Shown piece after piece: positions 26,828 through 35,412 of a stretch of 64,000 bases of DNA (its first letter is position 1; every line of letters starts with the position of its first letter). The translations under genes were made by a program, and so were the position numbers. The DNA is taken from contig CACYZT010000002.1 in NCBI GenBank assembly GCA_902778935.1, forward strand, positions 62,001-126,000, written 5' to 3'. Below the pieces are notes generated by a model. It made no database searches. It saw only the letters and a program-made list of their open reading frames with translations, and was not told where the DNA came from. This stretch comes from an uncultured Bacteroidales bacterium. GTDB taxonomy: Bacteria > Bacteroidota > Bacteroidia > Bacteroidales > Paludibacteraceae.

Positions 26828-28531
26828 ATGACCTCGCGAGAAGCGTTAAATAAGTATTTCGGATACGATGATTTTCGTCCCCTACAGGCGGAAATCATCG
26901 CTTCTGTTTTAGAGGGACGTGACACGTTGGCGCTGATGCCTACGGGCGGCGGCAAGAGTATATGCTTTCAGGTGCCGACACTGGTGATGGCGGACGCTCA
27001 TCCGGACAAACGGTTGTGCCTCGTTATCACGCCGTTGATAGCATTGATGCGTGACCAAGTGGCGAATCTGCAAGAACGCGGAATACAGGCGGCGGCTATC
27101 TATACCGGCATGAGCTGGGATAAACAGCGCATCGCGCTGGATAACTGTTTGTACGGCGAGCCTTACCATTTCCTCTATTGCAGCCCTGAACGTCTGGAGA
27201 GCGAGGAGTTTCGCAAGCGTCTGGCAGACTTGCCTGTAGGTCTGATAGCCGTGGATGAGGCACACTGTATCTCACAATGGGGTTATGATTTTCGTCCTTC
27301 GTATCTGAATATAGCGGCTGTGCGGGAGTTACTGCCGGGTGTGCCGGTTCTGGCGCTGACCGCTACTGCTACGCCGGAGACGATAGACGATATACAAGCG
27401 AAGCTGGGTTTTGCAGAGAAACACGTGCTGCGTAAGTCTTTCCACCGCGAGAACCTGCAATATATCGTTCGGCGGACGGACAAGAAAGACGAGCAAGTGG
27501 CGCATATCTTGAGCCGTGTGCCGGGGAGCGCGATTGTGTATGTACGAAACCGAAAACGGGCACAGGAGTTGGCGGAATGGTTAAGGGTTAATGGTTCAGG
27601 GTTCACGGTGGATTACTATCATGCGGGATTGACGACGCAAGAGCGGAATGCGCGACAGGCGGCATGGACAAGCGGAGAGACACGCGTCATCGTGGCGACC
27701 AACGCTTTCGGAATGGGGATCGACAAACCCGATGTGCGCGTGGTGATTCATTATGATTTGCCGAACACCTTAGAGAGCTATTATCAGGAGGCGGGTCGTG
27801 CAGGACGCGACGGCAAGACGGCTTATGCGGTGCTGCTATATAACGAGAAAGAGGACAAGGCAAAAGCGCGGAAGCGCGTGACGGACAACTATCCGCCGAA
27901 GGAATTTGTGGAGCAGGTCTATCAAAAGACGATGGACTTTCTGCAAATAGGCGCGGGTAGCGGTTTAGGTCACCGGTTCATGCTACATATCGACCAACTC
28001 TGCCATGTGATGAAACTGCCTGTGCTGCAGACCTACTCCGCCCTGCATATATTGTCACAAGCGGGCTATATTGATTTCGAAGAAGAGCACGAGACACAGC
28101 CGCGCGTGCAGATTCTTGTGCCGCGTCATCAGTTAGGCGAATACAATCTCTCGCGCGAACAAGCGGAACTGTTAGACATACTGATGCGTGGTTATACAGG
28201 CATCTATACCGATTTGCAGTATGTGCGCGAAGCGGACAATGAGGCGACACATCAGTTGTTAGTATCGTTGGCGCAGCGCGGAATAATCACGTATATCCCT
28301 CGTTCTGTAGGTTGCAGCCTTACTATGACGAACGAGCGAGAAGCAGAAATCTACCTCTCGCCCGCTATCTATGAGGAGCGTCAGAAACGCTATGTGCAGA
28401 AGTTGCAAGCCATGGTGGAATATGCCGACCAGACGCAATTCTGCCGCGAACAAGTGCTACTCGCTTACTTCGGAGAGACCGATGCTGTCGCTTGCGGCCA
28501 CTGCGACGTCTGTCGAGTCCTCGCCCAATAG
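26828..28531 (+). CDS. RecQ-family DNA helicase, short form without HRDC
   Basis: 567 residues. P-T-G-G-G-K-S, D-E-A-H-C-I-S-Q-W-G-Y near 142 and G-R-A-G-R-D-G mark a RecQ-type helicase; the zinc cysteines (C-R-E-Q ... C-G-H-C-D-V-C) come at the extreme C-terminus and no HRDC follows. Residues near 249-260 (R-V-N-G-S-G-F-T-V) are coded by a GGTTAATGGTTCAGGGTTC run at 27574-27612, identical in kind to the intergenic arrays, inserted in frame. Its last 75 bp overlap the convergent AsmA/DUF748 gene. Confidence 0.88.
   Translation: MTSREALNKYFGYDDFRPLQAEIIASVLEGRDTLALMPTGGGKSICFQVPTLVMADAHPDKRLCLVITPLIALMRDQVANLQERGIQAAAIYTGMSWDKQRIALDNCLYGEPYHFLYCSPERLESEEFRKRLADLPVGLIAVDEAHCISQWGYDFRPSYLNIAAVRELLPGVPVLALTATATPETIDDIQAKLGFAEKHVLRKSFHRENLQYIVRRTDKKDEQVAHILSRVPGSAIVYVRNRKRAQELAEWLRVNGSGFTVDYYHAGLTTQERNARQAAWTSGETRVIVATNAFGMGIDKPDVRVVIHYDLPNTLESYYQEAGRAGRDGKTAYAVLLYNEKEDKAKARKRVTDNYPPKEFVEQVYQKTMDFLQIGAGSGLGHRFMLHIDQLCHVMKLPVLQTYSALHILSQAGYIDFEEEHETQPRVQILVPRHQLGEYNLSREQAELLDILMRGYTGIYTDLQYVREADNEATHQLLVSLAQRGIITYIPRSVGCSLTMTNEREAEIYLSPAIYEERQKRYVQKLQAMVEYADQTQFCREQVLLAYFGETDAVACGHCDVCRVLAQ
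27574..27612 (+). repeat. GGTTAAT word array inside a RecQ-like coding sequence
   Basis: AATGGTTAAGGGTTAATGG and the next twenty bases (TTC AGG GTT CAC GGT words) are the same 7-bp word family seen between genes, here read in frame within the helicase. Confidence 0.85.
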
Positions 28532-30268
28532 GGTTTGAATCTCTTCCATCTCCTGTTCACTTACCGACTTTCGGTCATTAACGCCCATGAGCGGCCCGAA
28601 GAACACTTTGAGGAGTGCTCGTCCGATAACCTTGTTGAGTTTGAATTTCGGGTTGGTTGCATCGCCGGAGAGAGGCACATCGAGCACAATCATATCCTGC
28701 GCCGAAGTAAGCATGCTGACACCCGTGCGCACCGGGATATTCTTATATTTGGCTTTACTAAGCCGCTCTTTCTTGCCTACACGCGGATGATCGATGATGA
28801 TGCGGTTGGTACCGTTCATTTTACCGGATAGCACGTCTATATGCGATTCGAGACTCAGGTCTCCGCCGTTAAGCGGATAGCCGGTGTAGTTCTGGCAAAG
28901 CGGGCTGAAATCCTCCAGTTTAACGCCTTTCAGGTTCAAATTCATTCGCGTGTCTTGTTTCGCGAGGTCCAAACCGCCTGTGAAATCCGCCTTCATCTGT
29001 GCATCGGACGTGAGCGTAGCCTTGAGGTTAACGCTGTTACGTCCGTTCGTAGCGATATTGGTTCCTTTCACTTCCAGCGTCTTAATCGCATACTCCCATT
29101 CGCGCTTCATCGAATAATCATGATACGTGAGGTCATGTCCGGTAATACGGACTTGCTTGGCCATCCATACAAGGGATTTTGACGTTGGCTTTGACTTTGG
29201 CGCTGGCTCTTGGCTGATCGAGTCCGGTATTTCGGTATCCAGGCTGTCTTCCAGTTCTTCTTTATCCGGCTCTTTGAGCAAACGGGAAAGCGTATTCCAT
29301 GTCTCGTGTACTTCGTAGTTTCCTGTGATACCGGAGATGACGAGTGTATCAAGAATGAAGGTCTTGGTGCTCAGATCGCCTTTATTGAGCGCCACGCGCA
29401 ACTCTTCTATCGACGCTATCTCGTCCCGACGGGTATCTTGGATGCTGAGACCTGTCATGGCGATATTTCCGCTGAGTTGGAGATTATTGATGTTATCGAG
29501 GCTTCCATCGACACGCACGGAACCGTTGAGTTTAGCACCCAGACCGCTGATATTGAGGAAATCCTGTACGAGCGGCAGGACGACATCGGTATGGACGTCG
29601 AAGAGGTTCAGTTTCACCGCATAACGGTTCGATTGCATCTTATATCCCGCGATAACACCTACTCTACCTCCGGTCGGCAAGCCGAACTCGAGACCGGCGT
29701 TGGTCTGCGTGTTATCGAAATAGAGTCCGGGGATGTTAAGCGAGATATCCTCCAGTTTCCACTGTTTGTCGCTTACCACATCGCGGTAACGGATAGAGCC
29801 GTTGTTGATTCGAATATCATTAAGAGCCACCGTCCACTCGCTCTTCGCGGTATCTTTTGGCATCTGTTCTTCGAGACTGTCTTTGGATGCAAAGCGCTCG
29901 ATGATGTCCGAGAAATTGAGTTTGTCGTTGCTCTTGAGCACTTGCCCGTTGAAGTCGTCAAGATGGATGGCGCGAATCTTGACGGTTTTGGCAATGAGTT
30001 GCGGGTAAGCGATTTGCACATACAGACGGTCGAACGAGACGAAGTCCGTTTCGCCGTTGGGTTCCTTGCATTGAAATCCTCGGATGGTCACGCCGCCCCA
30101 ATAGGGATTGATGATGACGCGGTCAGCATGGAGCTGACGTCCCACGATACGCTCGCCATAGTTATTTACGACATACTTGGCAGCAGGCGAAGCGACGGCA
30201 AGTATCAATGCAAAGAGGAGCACTATTGCTAGTGCTCCCCATCCACATATCTTCCAAAATGTTTTCAT
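28457..30268 (-). CDS. AsmA/DUF748-like inner-membrane-anchored protein
   Basis: 603 residues. One N-terminal membrane helix (A-L-A-I-V-L-L-F-A-L-I-L-A-V-A) is followed by a long periplasmic region with G-V-T-I-R-G-F-Q and I-R-A-I-H-L-D-D, typical of AsmA/DUF748 proteins that help lipid transport or outer-membrane assembly. It overlaps tsf by one base (TAATG on the minus strand), so is translationally coupled to the ribosomal operon. The 3' end lies antisense to the RecQ-like gene over 75 bp. Confidence 0.75.
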   Translation of the reverse strand: MKTFWKICGWGALAIVLLFALILAVASPAAKYVVNNYGERIVGRQLHADRVIINPYWGGVTIRGFQCKEPNGETDFVSFDRLYVQIAYPQLIAKTVKIRAIHLDDFNGQVLKSNDKLNFSDIIERFASKDSLEEQMPKDTAKSEWTVALNDIRINNGSIRYRDVVSDKQWKLEDISLNIPGLYFDNTQTNAGLEFGLPTGGRVGVIAGYKMQSNRYAVKLNLFDVHTDVVLPLVQDFLNISGLGAKLNGSVRVDGSLDNINNLQLSGNIAMTGLSIQDTRRDEIASIEELRVALNKGDLSTKTFILDTLVISGITGNYEVHETWNTLSRLLKEPDKEELEDSLDTEIPDSISQEPAPKSKPTSKSLVWMAKQVRITGHDLTYHDYSMKREWEYAIKTLEVKGTNIATNGRNSVNLKATLTSDAQMKADFTGGLDLAKQDTRMNLNLKGVKLEDFSPLCQNYTGYPLNGGDLSLESHIDVLSGKMNGTNRIIIDHPRVGKKERLSKAKYKNIPVRTGVSMLTSAQDMIVLDVPLSGDATNPKFKLNKVIGRALLKVFFGPLMGVNDRKSVSEQEMEEIQTLLGEDSTDVAVAASDSIGLSEVSE

Positions 30269-31260
30269 TATTCAGCGGATAATGTGATGCGGCGGAAATC
30301 AAGGATTTGCACGCCTTTTGCTTTGAGGATATCCTTCACAAGCTCTTTGGACTCGCTCATGATATAAGCCTGCTCGAAGAGAGTGTTCTCTTTGAGGAAC
30401 TTACCAAGACGTCCCTGTGCAATCATTTCGATTTTCTTAGCCTGGTTAGCGAGGTTAGCCTCTGCCTCAGCCGCTACAGTAGCTTTGATTTCGCGAGCCT
30501 GCTTAGCCTGCTCAGCGGTAATCCAGCCCTTAGCCTGGTTGGACTCGATGTGGTCATCGCTGTCCACGTGAGCGGGGTTGATACCTGCTTTACGGATAGC
30601 GTTCTCCACAGCTTTGTTGATCTCGTCCTGTTTGGTTTTCTCGATAGCGACGTCGAGCTCATGCTTCTTCACCTCTTCAGCTACGTGGTCAGCGTCGAGC
30701 GCGATCGGGCTCATGGCAGCTACCTGCATGGAGATGCCGTGAACGGTCTCTTTGTCTGCGCCTTCTGCAGCAGCAACGAGCGAGCTGAGTTTGTTACCAA
30801 GGTGGTTGTAAGCATCTACTACGGGAGCCTCAAGGCAAGCGTAGTCAGCCAACTCCATCTTCTCGCCGGTTACACCCGAGCGCTCGGTGATGATTTCAGC
30901 CACGGTGAAGTTACCGATCTTGAGGTTTTTGAGTTCCTCACCCGATTTCACTTTGTTATCCAGAGCGGCGTCGAGGATGAGTTTCACCATACCTACGAAG
31001 TCTTCGTTTTTAGCGACGAAGTCGGTCTCGCATTTCACGCCAACGATAGCGCCGAAGTTACCTTTCACTTTCGCGAGTACGCAGCCCTCGGAAGCCTCAC
31101 GGTCGCTACGCTTTGCAGCGATAGCCTGTCCGCGCTTACGGAGGAGGTCTTTTGCTACTTCGAAGTCGCCGTTAGCCTCTTCCAAGGCTTTCTTCACGTC
31201 CATCATACCGGCACCGGTGATGTCACGCAATTTCTTGATATCTGCTAATGTTACAGCCAT
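30268..31260 (-). CDS. tsf: Translation elongation factor Ts
   Basis: 330 residues. The N-terminal UBA-like domain ([16 protein letters not shown]) and the EF-Tu contact motif C-E-T-D-F-V-A-K-N are intact. It is the guanine-nucleotide exchange factor for EF-Tu. Placed after rpsB, the conserved order. Length is usual for Bacteroidota, which carry an insertion relative to E. coli. Confidence 0.97.
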   Translation of the reverse strand: MAVTLADIKKLRDITGAGMMDVKKALEEANGDFEVAKDLLRKRGQAIAAKRSDREASEGCVLAKVKGNFGAIVGVKCETDFVAKNEDFVGMVKLILDAALDNKVKSGEELKNLKIGNFTVAEIITERSGVTGEKMELADYACLEAPVVDAYNHLGNKLSSLVAAAEGADKETVHGISMQVAAMSPIALDADHVAEEVKKHELDVAIEKTKQDEINKAVENAIRKAGINPAHVDSDDHIESNQAKGWITAEQAKQAREIKATVAAEAEANLANQAKKIEMIAQGRLGKFLKENTLFEQAYIMSESKELVKDILKAKGVQILDFRRITLSAE

Positions 31261-31296
31261 AGTAATTTACGATTTGACGATTTACGATTTACGATT
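31261..31296 (-). repeat. ATTTACGA word array between tsf and rpsB
   Basis: Four degenerate copies of GATTTACG fill the 37-bp gap. The same words recur at 33259-33290 (before rplM) and 53795-53850 (before pyrH). Confidence 0.7.
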
Positions 31297-31297
31297 A

Positions 31298-32143
31298 TTA
31301 CTCTGCGTCCTCTGCTTTGGGCTCTTCAGCTTTGGGCTCCTCAGCTTTCTCCTCTGCTTTGGGAGCAGCTTTGCGGATACGCTGACGACGCTCTTTGTGT
31401 GCAGCGGGTGCTTCGGTGTTAGCCTGAGCCTCTGCAGCCTCTTCGTCAGCTTTCTCTACCTTGCGCTCCTCGAGACCCTCTTTGATAGCATCGCAAACAG
31501 CGGTGAGGATGACGTCGATAGCCTTGGTTGCATCATCGTTAGCAGGGATGACGAAATCGATATTGTTCGGGTTTGAGTTGGTATCTACGATACCGAAAAC
31601 AGGAATTCCGAGACGGTTAGCCTCTGCAACAGCGATTTTCTCTTTGATAACATCGACTACGAACACAGCGCTCGGCAGACGAGTCATGTCAGCGATAGAA
31701 CCGAGGTTCTTCTCAAGTTTCTCGCGTTGACGGGTGATTTGCAGTTTCTCGCGCTTGGACATGTTGTCCATCGTGCCGTCGGAAGCCATTTTGTCGATTT
31801 GGCTCATTTTCTTCACAGCCTTGCGGATGGTCGGGAAGTTAGTAAGCATACCGCCAGCCCAACGCTCTGTGATGTACGGCATACCTACTTCCTGTGCATG
31901 AGCAGCAACCACTTCCTGAGCCTGCTTTTTCGTACCCACGAAGAGGACTTTGCGTCCGCTGCGTGCAAGATTTTTCAGAGCCTCTGCAGCCTCGTCAATC
32001 TTAACAGCTGTTTTGTTGAGGTCGATGATGTGAATACCATTACGCTCCATGTAGATGTAAGGAGCCATGGCGGGATTCCATTTGCGTTTGAGGTGACCGA
32101 AATGAGCGCCAGCCTCGAGCAATTGATCAAAATTTGTTCTCAT
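31298..32143 (-). CDS. rpsB: 30S ribosomal protein S2
   Basis: 281 residues. Core motifs H-F-G-H-L-K-R-K-W-N-P-A-M, V-G-T-K-K-Q-A and R-W-A-G-G-M-L-T-N are intact. The C-terminus carries an extra tail of about 55 residues rich in Ala, Glu and Lys with repeated E-E-P-K-A-E, probably disordered. Part of the rplM-rpsI-rpsB-tsf operon, with a long structured leader of its own. Confidence 0.97.
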   Translation of the reverse strand: MRTNFDQLLEAGAHFGHLKRKWNPAMAPYIYMERNGIHIIDLNKTAVKIDEAAEALKNLARSGRKVLFVGTKKQAQEVVAAHAQEVGMPYITERWAGGMLTNFPTIRKAVKKMSQIDKMASDGTMDNMSKREKLQITRQREKLEKNLGSIADMTRLPSAVFVVDVIKEKIAVAEANRLGIPVFGIVDTNSNPNNIDFVIPANDDATKAIDVILTAVCDAIKEGLEERKVEKADEEAAEAQANTEAPAAHKERRQRIRKAAPKAEEKAEEPKAEEPKAEDAE

Positions 32144-32364
32144 TTTTTTAATGAATAATGATTAATGATTAATTAATATCTCCGTTTATCTTTATTCAAT
32201 GCGCACGCGTACACGTTCATTATTAGGTACGCGCATAATGAATATTCTTTTCTCGTTTACTCGAACGATTTATTCTTTGTTAATTATTCATTATTCATTG
32301 AACAAAGACAACTGCGGAGTAATTCTTTGCAGAAGTCTCCGCAGTTTGGATTTGTTCCAACGTA
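32144..32364 (-). promoter_or_regulatory. rpsB leader with two hairpins
   Basis: The 221-bp gap between rpsI and rpsB holds, in transcription order, a perfect 10-bp hairpin (arms 32338-32347 and 32311-32320, AACTGCGGAG) and a second stem (CGCGTAC / GTACGCG, about 32205-32237). The first is not followed by a long U run. It may be an attenuator or processing site, and the second part of an S2-responsive leader; both are inference. Confidence 0.5.
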
Positions 32365-32751
32365 TTAACGCTTGCTGAACTGGAAGTGCTTACGAGCTTT
32401 GGGTTGTCCCGGTTTCTTACGCTCAACCTCACGAGCGTCACGGGTCATGAAGCCCTCTGCCTTCAATGCAGCTTTGTCTTCGGGATTGATTTTCACCAGT
32501 GCGCGAGCGATAGCGAGGCGAAGAGCCTCTGCCTGGCCTTTGAAGCCACCGCCGTCAAGGGTTACCTTGATATCGTATTTCTCAGCAGCCTCGAGTTTGT
32601 TCAGCGGCTGGAGAACGATGTAGCGCAGAATAGAAGACGGGAAATACGTCTCGATGTCGCGGCCGTTAATAACGATTTTGCCGGCACCTTCATTTACGTA
32701 AACGCGGGCTACTGCCTCTTTACGACGTCCTAATGCATTAACTGTTTCCAT
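32365..32751 (-). CDS. rpsI: 30S ribosomal protein S9
   Basis: 128 residues, full length. N-A-L-G-R-R-K-E-A-V-A-R-V at the N-terminus, G-G-G-F-K-G-Q-A-E-A-L-R in the middle and the basic tail K-A-R-K-H-F-Q-F-S-K-R that reaches the P-site tRNA. Follows rplM with a 9-bp gap. Confidence 0.97.
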   Translation of the reverse strand: METVNALGRRKEAVARVYVNEGAGKIVINGRDIETYFPSSILRYIVLQPLNKLEAAEKYDIKVTLDGGGFKGQAEALRLAIARALVKINPEDKAALKAEGFMTRDAREVERKKPGQPKARKHFQFSKR

Positions 32752-32760
32752 GTACTTCTA

Positions 32761-33222
32761 TTATTTGAGGGTGTTAATATCAATTGTTTTGGGTTGTTGA
32801 GCCTGCATATTGTGCTCTGCGCCGTCGAAGATGTAGAGATGAGCAATCTGACGAGCGCCCAGACGATTCTTAGGCAGCATACCTTTTACTACTTTGCGAA
32901 CGAGTTTGTCAGCGCCTTTAGCCAACAGGTCAGCCGGCGTGAACTCACGTTGACCACCCGGGAAGCCGGTGTAACGAACGTAAACGCGGTCATTCCATTT
33001 GTTGCCGGTCAACTGAACTTTTGCAGCGTTGATGATGATTACGTTGTCGCCACAGTCCACATTGGGAGTGTAGGACGGTTTGTACTTACCGCGGAGCAAT
33101 TTCGCTACCTTGGTGCACATACGGCCGAGAATCTGGCCTTCAGCATCCACAACGACCCACGCTTTCGCTTCCTGAGCCGCCTCTTTGCTTACCGATGCTG
33201 TTTTGTACGAATTGTATTCCAT
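32761..33222 (-). CDS. rplM: 50S ribosomal protein L13
   Basis: 153 residues from the ATG at 33222 (M-E-Y-N-S-Y-K-T), matching the usual Bacteroidota start; an in-frame ATG at 33243 would add seven residues. W-V-V-V-D-A, L-R-G-K-Y-K-P-S-Y and N-V-D-C-G-D-N-V-I-I-I-N-A mark L13. First gene of the operon, driven by the promoter at 33401-33432. Confidence 0.97.
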   Translation of the reverse strand: MEYNSYKTASVSKEAAQEAKAWVVVDAEGQILGRMCTKVAKLLRGKYKPSYTPNVDCGDNVIIINAAKVQLTGNKWNDRVYVRYTGFPGGQREFTPADLLAKGADKLVRKVVKGMLPKNRLGARQIAHLYIFDGAEHNMQAQQPKTIDINTLK

Positions 33223-33400
33223 TAATGTTGTTTGTTTTTGCAAGACCGACGGACATCATTTACGATTTACGATTTACAAATGTACGATGTACAGTTTCAC
33301 GTTAATCCACCGCCCAATCTTACGGTTAATAATTGTTATTTTTATTCCTTTTCATGCTGATTGTCCCAACGTGTGTTGAGCCTCTCGCGCGAAAAAGCCT

Positions 33401-33432
33401 GCAAAATTACTACTTTTTTTTGACATGACCAA
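33401..33432 (-). promoter_or_regulatory. Promoter of the rplM operon
   Basis: On the minus strand TTGGTCAT (33432-33425) and TAATTTTGC (33409-33401), box starts 23 bp apart. The upstream box lies in a 61-bp repeat shared with the ATPase promoter at 34692-34723. Confidence 0.8.
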
Positions 33433-33473
33433 ATATTTTTGCTAAAAAATTTATTTTTTAAGTATTTTTGGCT
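33413..33473 (-). repeat. 61-bp direct repeat, copy downstream of the ATPase gene
   Basis: Matches 34704-34764 over 61 bases with one difference (T/C). The copy ends on the last base of the ATPase stop codon and supplies the -33 region of the rplM promoter. Together the two copies exactly bracket the ATPase gene. Confidence 0.93.
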
Positions 33474-34639
33474 TATATATTATACCCCATACCGTATTTG
33501 CTCTGAATCCAGAGGGTAAGAAAGATATCGCTGAGTTGATATTGTTTATTACCATCTGTATCAAAGTATTCAGAGAGCCAACCATCCGCTCGCAGTTTAC
33601 GCACAACTGATTGCACGGAGCTTGCGGAACCTAAACGGTATTTACTAACGAACTCACTTCCGGTTATTTGCGAGACCACTCCTTTACGGCCAACAGCATA
33701 AAGCACCTCTTTCTGCGGCACACTCATCGTCATAAGACGCGTTCGATAGTCATAATCATTAGAAGAAAGGATTTCGTCTATAGCACGCCTGACTGTATTA
33801 ATATCACAATTTTCATTTTCTAAGGTTAAAGAAAAGGCGACATTCATAATTTTTTGCATTGCAAAGGTATTACCGTCCACCAACACATAAACGCGATTAA
33901 TGGTCTCCTCGTCAATATGTTTCCCATATTCCTCAAAATGCGACATAGCAAACTCGGCATACTTAGTTTGTTCAATTTTCTCCAACGACATCATTGTTGC
34001 GCTTGCATAGAAGGGACGATTATAGTCCATAAACATCTGCCCCAGCAAATGTCGTTCAGAACCGGCAAAAACAAAATTGCAATTACTCATATGCTGAATA
34101 TGCGTGCGCAAAATCGCCTCCACATTTTTCTCGGGAAATTGCGCAACACGCTGAAACTCATCTATTGCCACTATACAGCGCTGTTCAGCACTATCCAGAA
34201 AGCGGAAGATTTCTTCTATTGTATAAACAGGATTGTCAATATGACCGATAGACAACGTGAATTTAGGAAGATTAGTTACCGGATCGAACCCAAATTCGCC
34301 ATGTAACGAACGAACTGTTTGCAAAAAGAGTTTCATAAGTTTACTCTCTATTGTACCTGCTGATTCAAAAACAGCCTTCCCCAGTTCATATGTAAACTCC
34401 TGAAGATTCGTTGTTTGCAGAATATCCACAAATATTGTCAAGTAGTTGTCCTTGATAGCGGGTTGCGCAAAACAATGGTCAATCAACTGTGTTTTCCCTA
34501 TACGTCTTGGCGCAACAAGAACCACATTATTACCATTCGTAATCCACCGAACCAGTTGCTCGGTTTCCTGTTCGCGGTCGCAGAAATATGCATCAGGTAT
34601 CGTTCCTTTGATAACAAACGGATTTTCAAGTGCTTTCAT
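33473..34639 (-). CDS. Archaeal-type ATPase (AAA_14/ATPase_2-like) with winged-helix C-terminus
   Basis: 388 residues from the ATG at 34639 (M-K-A-L-E-N-P-F); three more codons are open upstream. Walker A A-P-R-R-I-G-K-T-Q-L near residue 43 and Walker B I-V-A-I-D-E-F-Q-R near 165, with the sensor stretch F-V-F-A-G-S-E-R. The C-terminal part (about 300-388) reads like a winged helix. Family members are frequent and mobile in Bacteroidales; function unknown. The gene plus its promoter lies between 61-bp direct repeats, which suggests acquisition or duplication as a unit. Confidence 0.8.
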   Translation of the reverse strand: MKALENPFVIKGTIPDAYFCDREQETEQLVRWITNGNNVVLVAPRRIGKTQLIDHCFAQPAIKDNYLTIFVDILQTTNLQEFTYELGKAVFESAGTIESKLMKLFLQTVRSLHGEFGFDPVTNLPKFTLSIGHIDNPVYTIEEIFRFLDSAEQRCIVAIDEFQRVAQFPEKNVEAILRTHIQHMSNCNFVFAGSERHLLGQMFMDYNRPFYASATMMSLEKIEQTKYAEFAMSHFEEYGKHIDEETINRVYVLVDGNTFAMQKIMNVAFSLTLENENCDINTVRRAIDEILSSNDYDYRTRLMTMSVPQKEVLYAVGRKGVVSQITGSEFVSKYRLGSASSVQSVVRKLRADGWLSEYFDTDGNKQYQLSDIFLTLWIQSKYGMGYNI

Positions 34640-34691
34640 AATTACCAAATTTGAATTATTCGATTTTAATTATTAAATTTTAATAATCGCT

Positions 34692-34723
34692 GCAAAGGTA
34701 TTGCTTTTTTTTGACATGACCAA
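34692..34723 (-). promoter_or_regulatory. Promoter of the archaeal-type ATPase gene
   Basis: Minus-strand TTGGTCAT (34723-34716) and TATACCTTTGC-like box (TACCTTTGC, 34700-34692), box starts 23 bp apart, 53 bp before the ATG. Same upstream box as the rplM promoter. Confidence 0.75.
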
Positions 34724-34764
34724 ATATTTTTGCTAAAAAATTTATTTTTTAAGCATTTTTGGCT
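34704..34764 (-). repeat. 61-bp direct repeat, copy upstream of the ATPase gene
   Basis: Partner of 33413-33473. Includes the T8 run, GACATGACCAAATA and the AT-rich stretch ending TTTTTGGCT. Confidence 0.93.
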
Positions 34765-34771
34765 ATAACGG

Positions 34772-34939
34772 AAAGTAAATAAACCCAGATAAACCCCGAC
34801 TTGGCTATTAGTCCTTTGGACTTTCGTGTCTTAGTTCGATAGAGCACCTTGGTAAGCGAGCGTCCCCGATGCTCTACCGTTCTAATCCACACTCTTGCGA
34901 GTTAATAGCCAAAGTCGGCAATAAACATAGATAAATTTA
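34772..34939. repeat. 168-bp structured element, copy A (cloverleaf-like fold)
   Basis: About 93% alike to 35507-35673 by eye. An outer inverted repeat (CCGACTTGGCTATTA 34796-34810 with TAATAGCCAAAGTCGG 34903-34918) encloses three hairpins: AGTCC-TTT-GGACT (34810-34822), TAGAGCA (34840-34846) with TGCTCTA (34870-34876), and ACTC-TTGC-GAGT (34891-34902). Flanks AATAAACCCAGATAAA and AATAAACATAGATAAA are near-direct repeats. Not a tRNA. Could be a small RNA, a repeat-derived palindrome or a non-autonomous mobile element. Confidence 0.75.
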
Positions 34940-35185
34940 TTGAAATTGAATTATTGAATTTGAATAATTGAAATTGAATAATCGCTGCAAATCGATAGTG
35001 TCCAATAACAAAAATCCGTAAAAAGCTCGTATATGATATGCGAAGGGATGAAGGAACGAATGTTTGTTTTTAGAGAAAAGGGGCACAAAAAGTATATATA
35101 TACTACGTATATATATAGAAAAGGTGGGCTAAAAAAGGCTGATTTGGGGCAAAAAAGAGGTTTTATAGAGGCTTGACGTAGGCTG

Positions 35186-35229
35186 AATAACCCACTAATC
35201 ACCCGCTAATCACCCGCTAATCACCCACT
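35186..35229. repeat. 11-bp tandem repeat, four units
   Basis: Four units of AATCACCCGCT (first and last slightly changed) in exact 11-bp register, one helical turn. A different 11-bp repeat of four units occurs at 38458-38501. Confidence 0.85.
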
Positions 35230-35263
35230 TTTGTGTCGTATTTGGGGCGGTGAAAGAACGGAA

Positions 35264-35349
35264 ATGGGTAATGGTTAATGGGTAATGGTTAATGGTTAAT
35301 GGTTAATGGTTAATGGTTAATGGTTAATGGTTAATGGTAAATGGTTAAT
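35264..35349. repeat. GGTTAAT tandem array, about eleven units
   Basis: The longest and most regular of the 7-bp arrays (TGGTTAA repeated almost perfectly), not adjacent to any start codon. Confidence 0.9.
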
Positions 35350-35377
35350 ATACAAGTCTAAAGAAGATGAGGGAACA

Positions 35378-35412
35378 AAAAACTCCCGCGACTTTCACAA
35401 GCAGCGGGAGCA
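35378..35412 (-). terminator. Rho-independent terminator for the secreted repeat-protein transcript
   Basis: On the minus strand, arms CTCCCGC (35410-35404) and GCGGGAG (35389-35383) are followed by TTTTTTG. It lies 280 bp past the stop at 35688, so the transcript would include structured element B. Confidence 0.75.

Noticed and set aside
29210-30232. 340-codon open frame on the plus strand
   Set aside because: Antisense to the AsmA/DUF748 gene, which has a membrane anchor and operon context. The plus frame shows no family feature.
30307-31248. 313-codon open frame opposite tsf
   Set aside because: Mirror of the EF-Ts gene, produced by its codon bias.
34796-34918. tRNA or tRNA-like gene
   Set aside because: The cloverleaf-like fold is 123 bp, has no acceptor/CCA pattern, no T-loop consensus and arm lengths unlike tRNA.
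35264-35349. CRISPR array
   Set aside because: The 7-bp words follow each other with no spacers and no cas genes are near.
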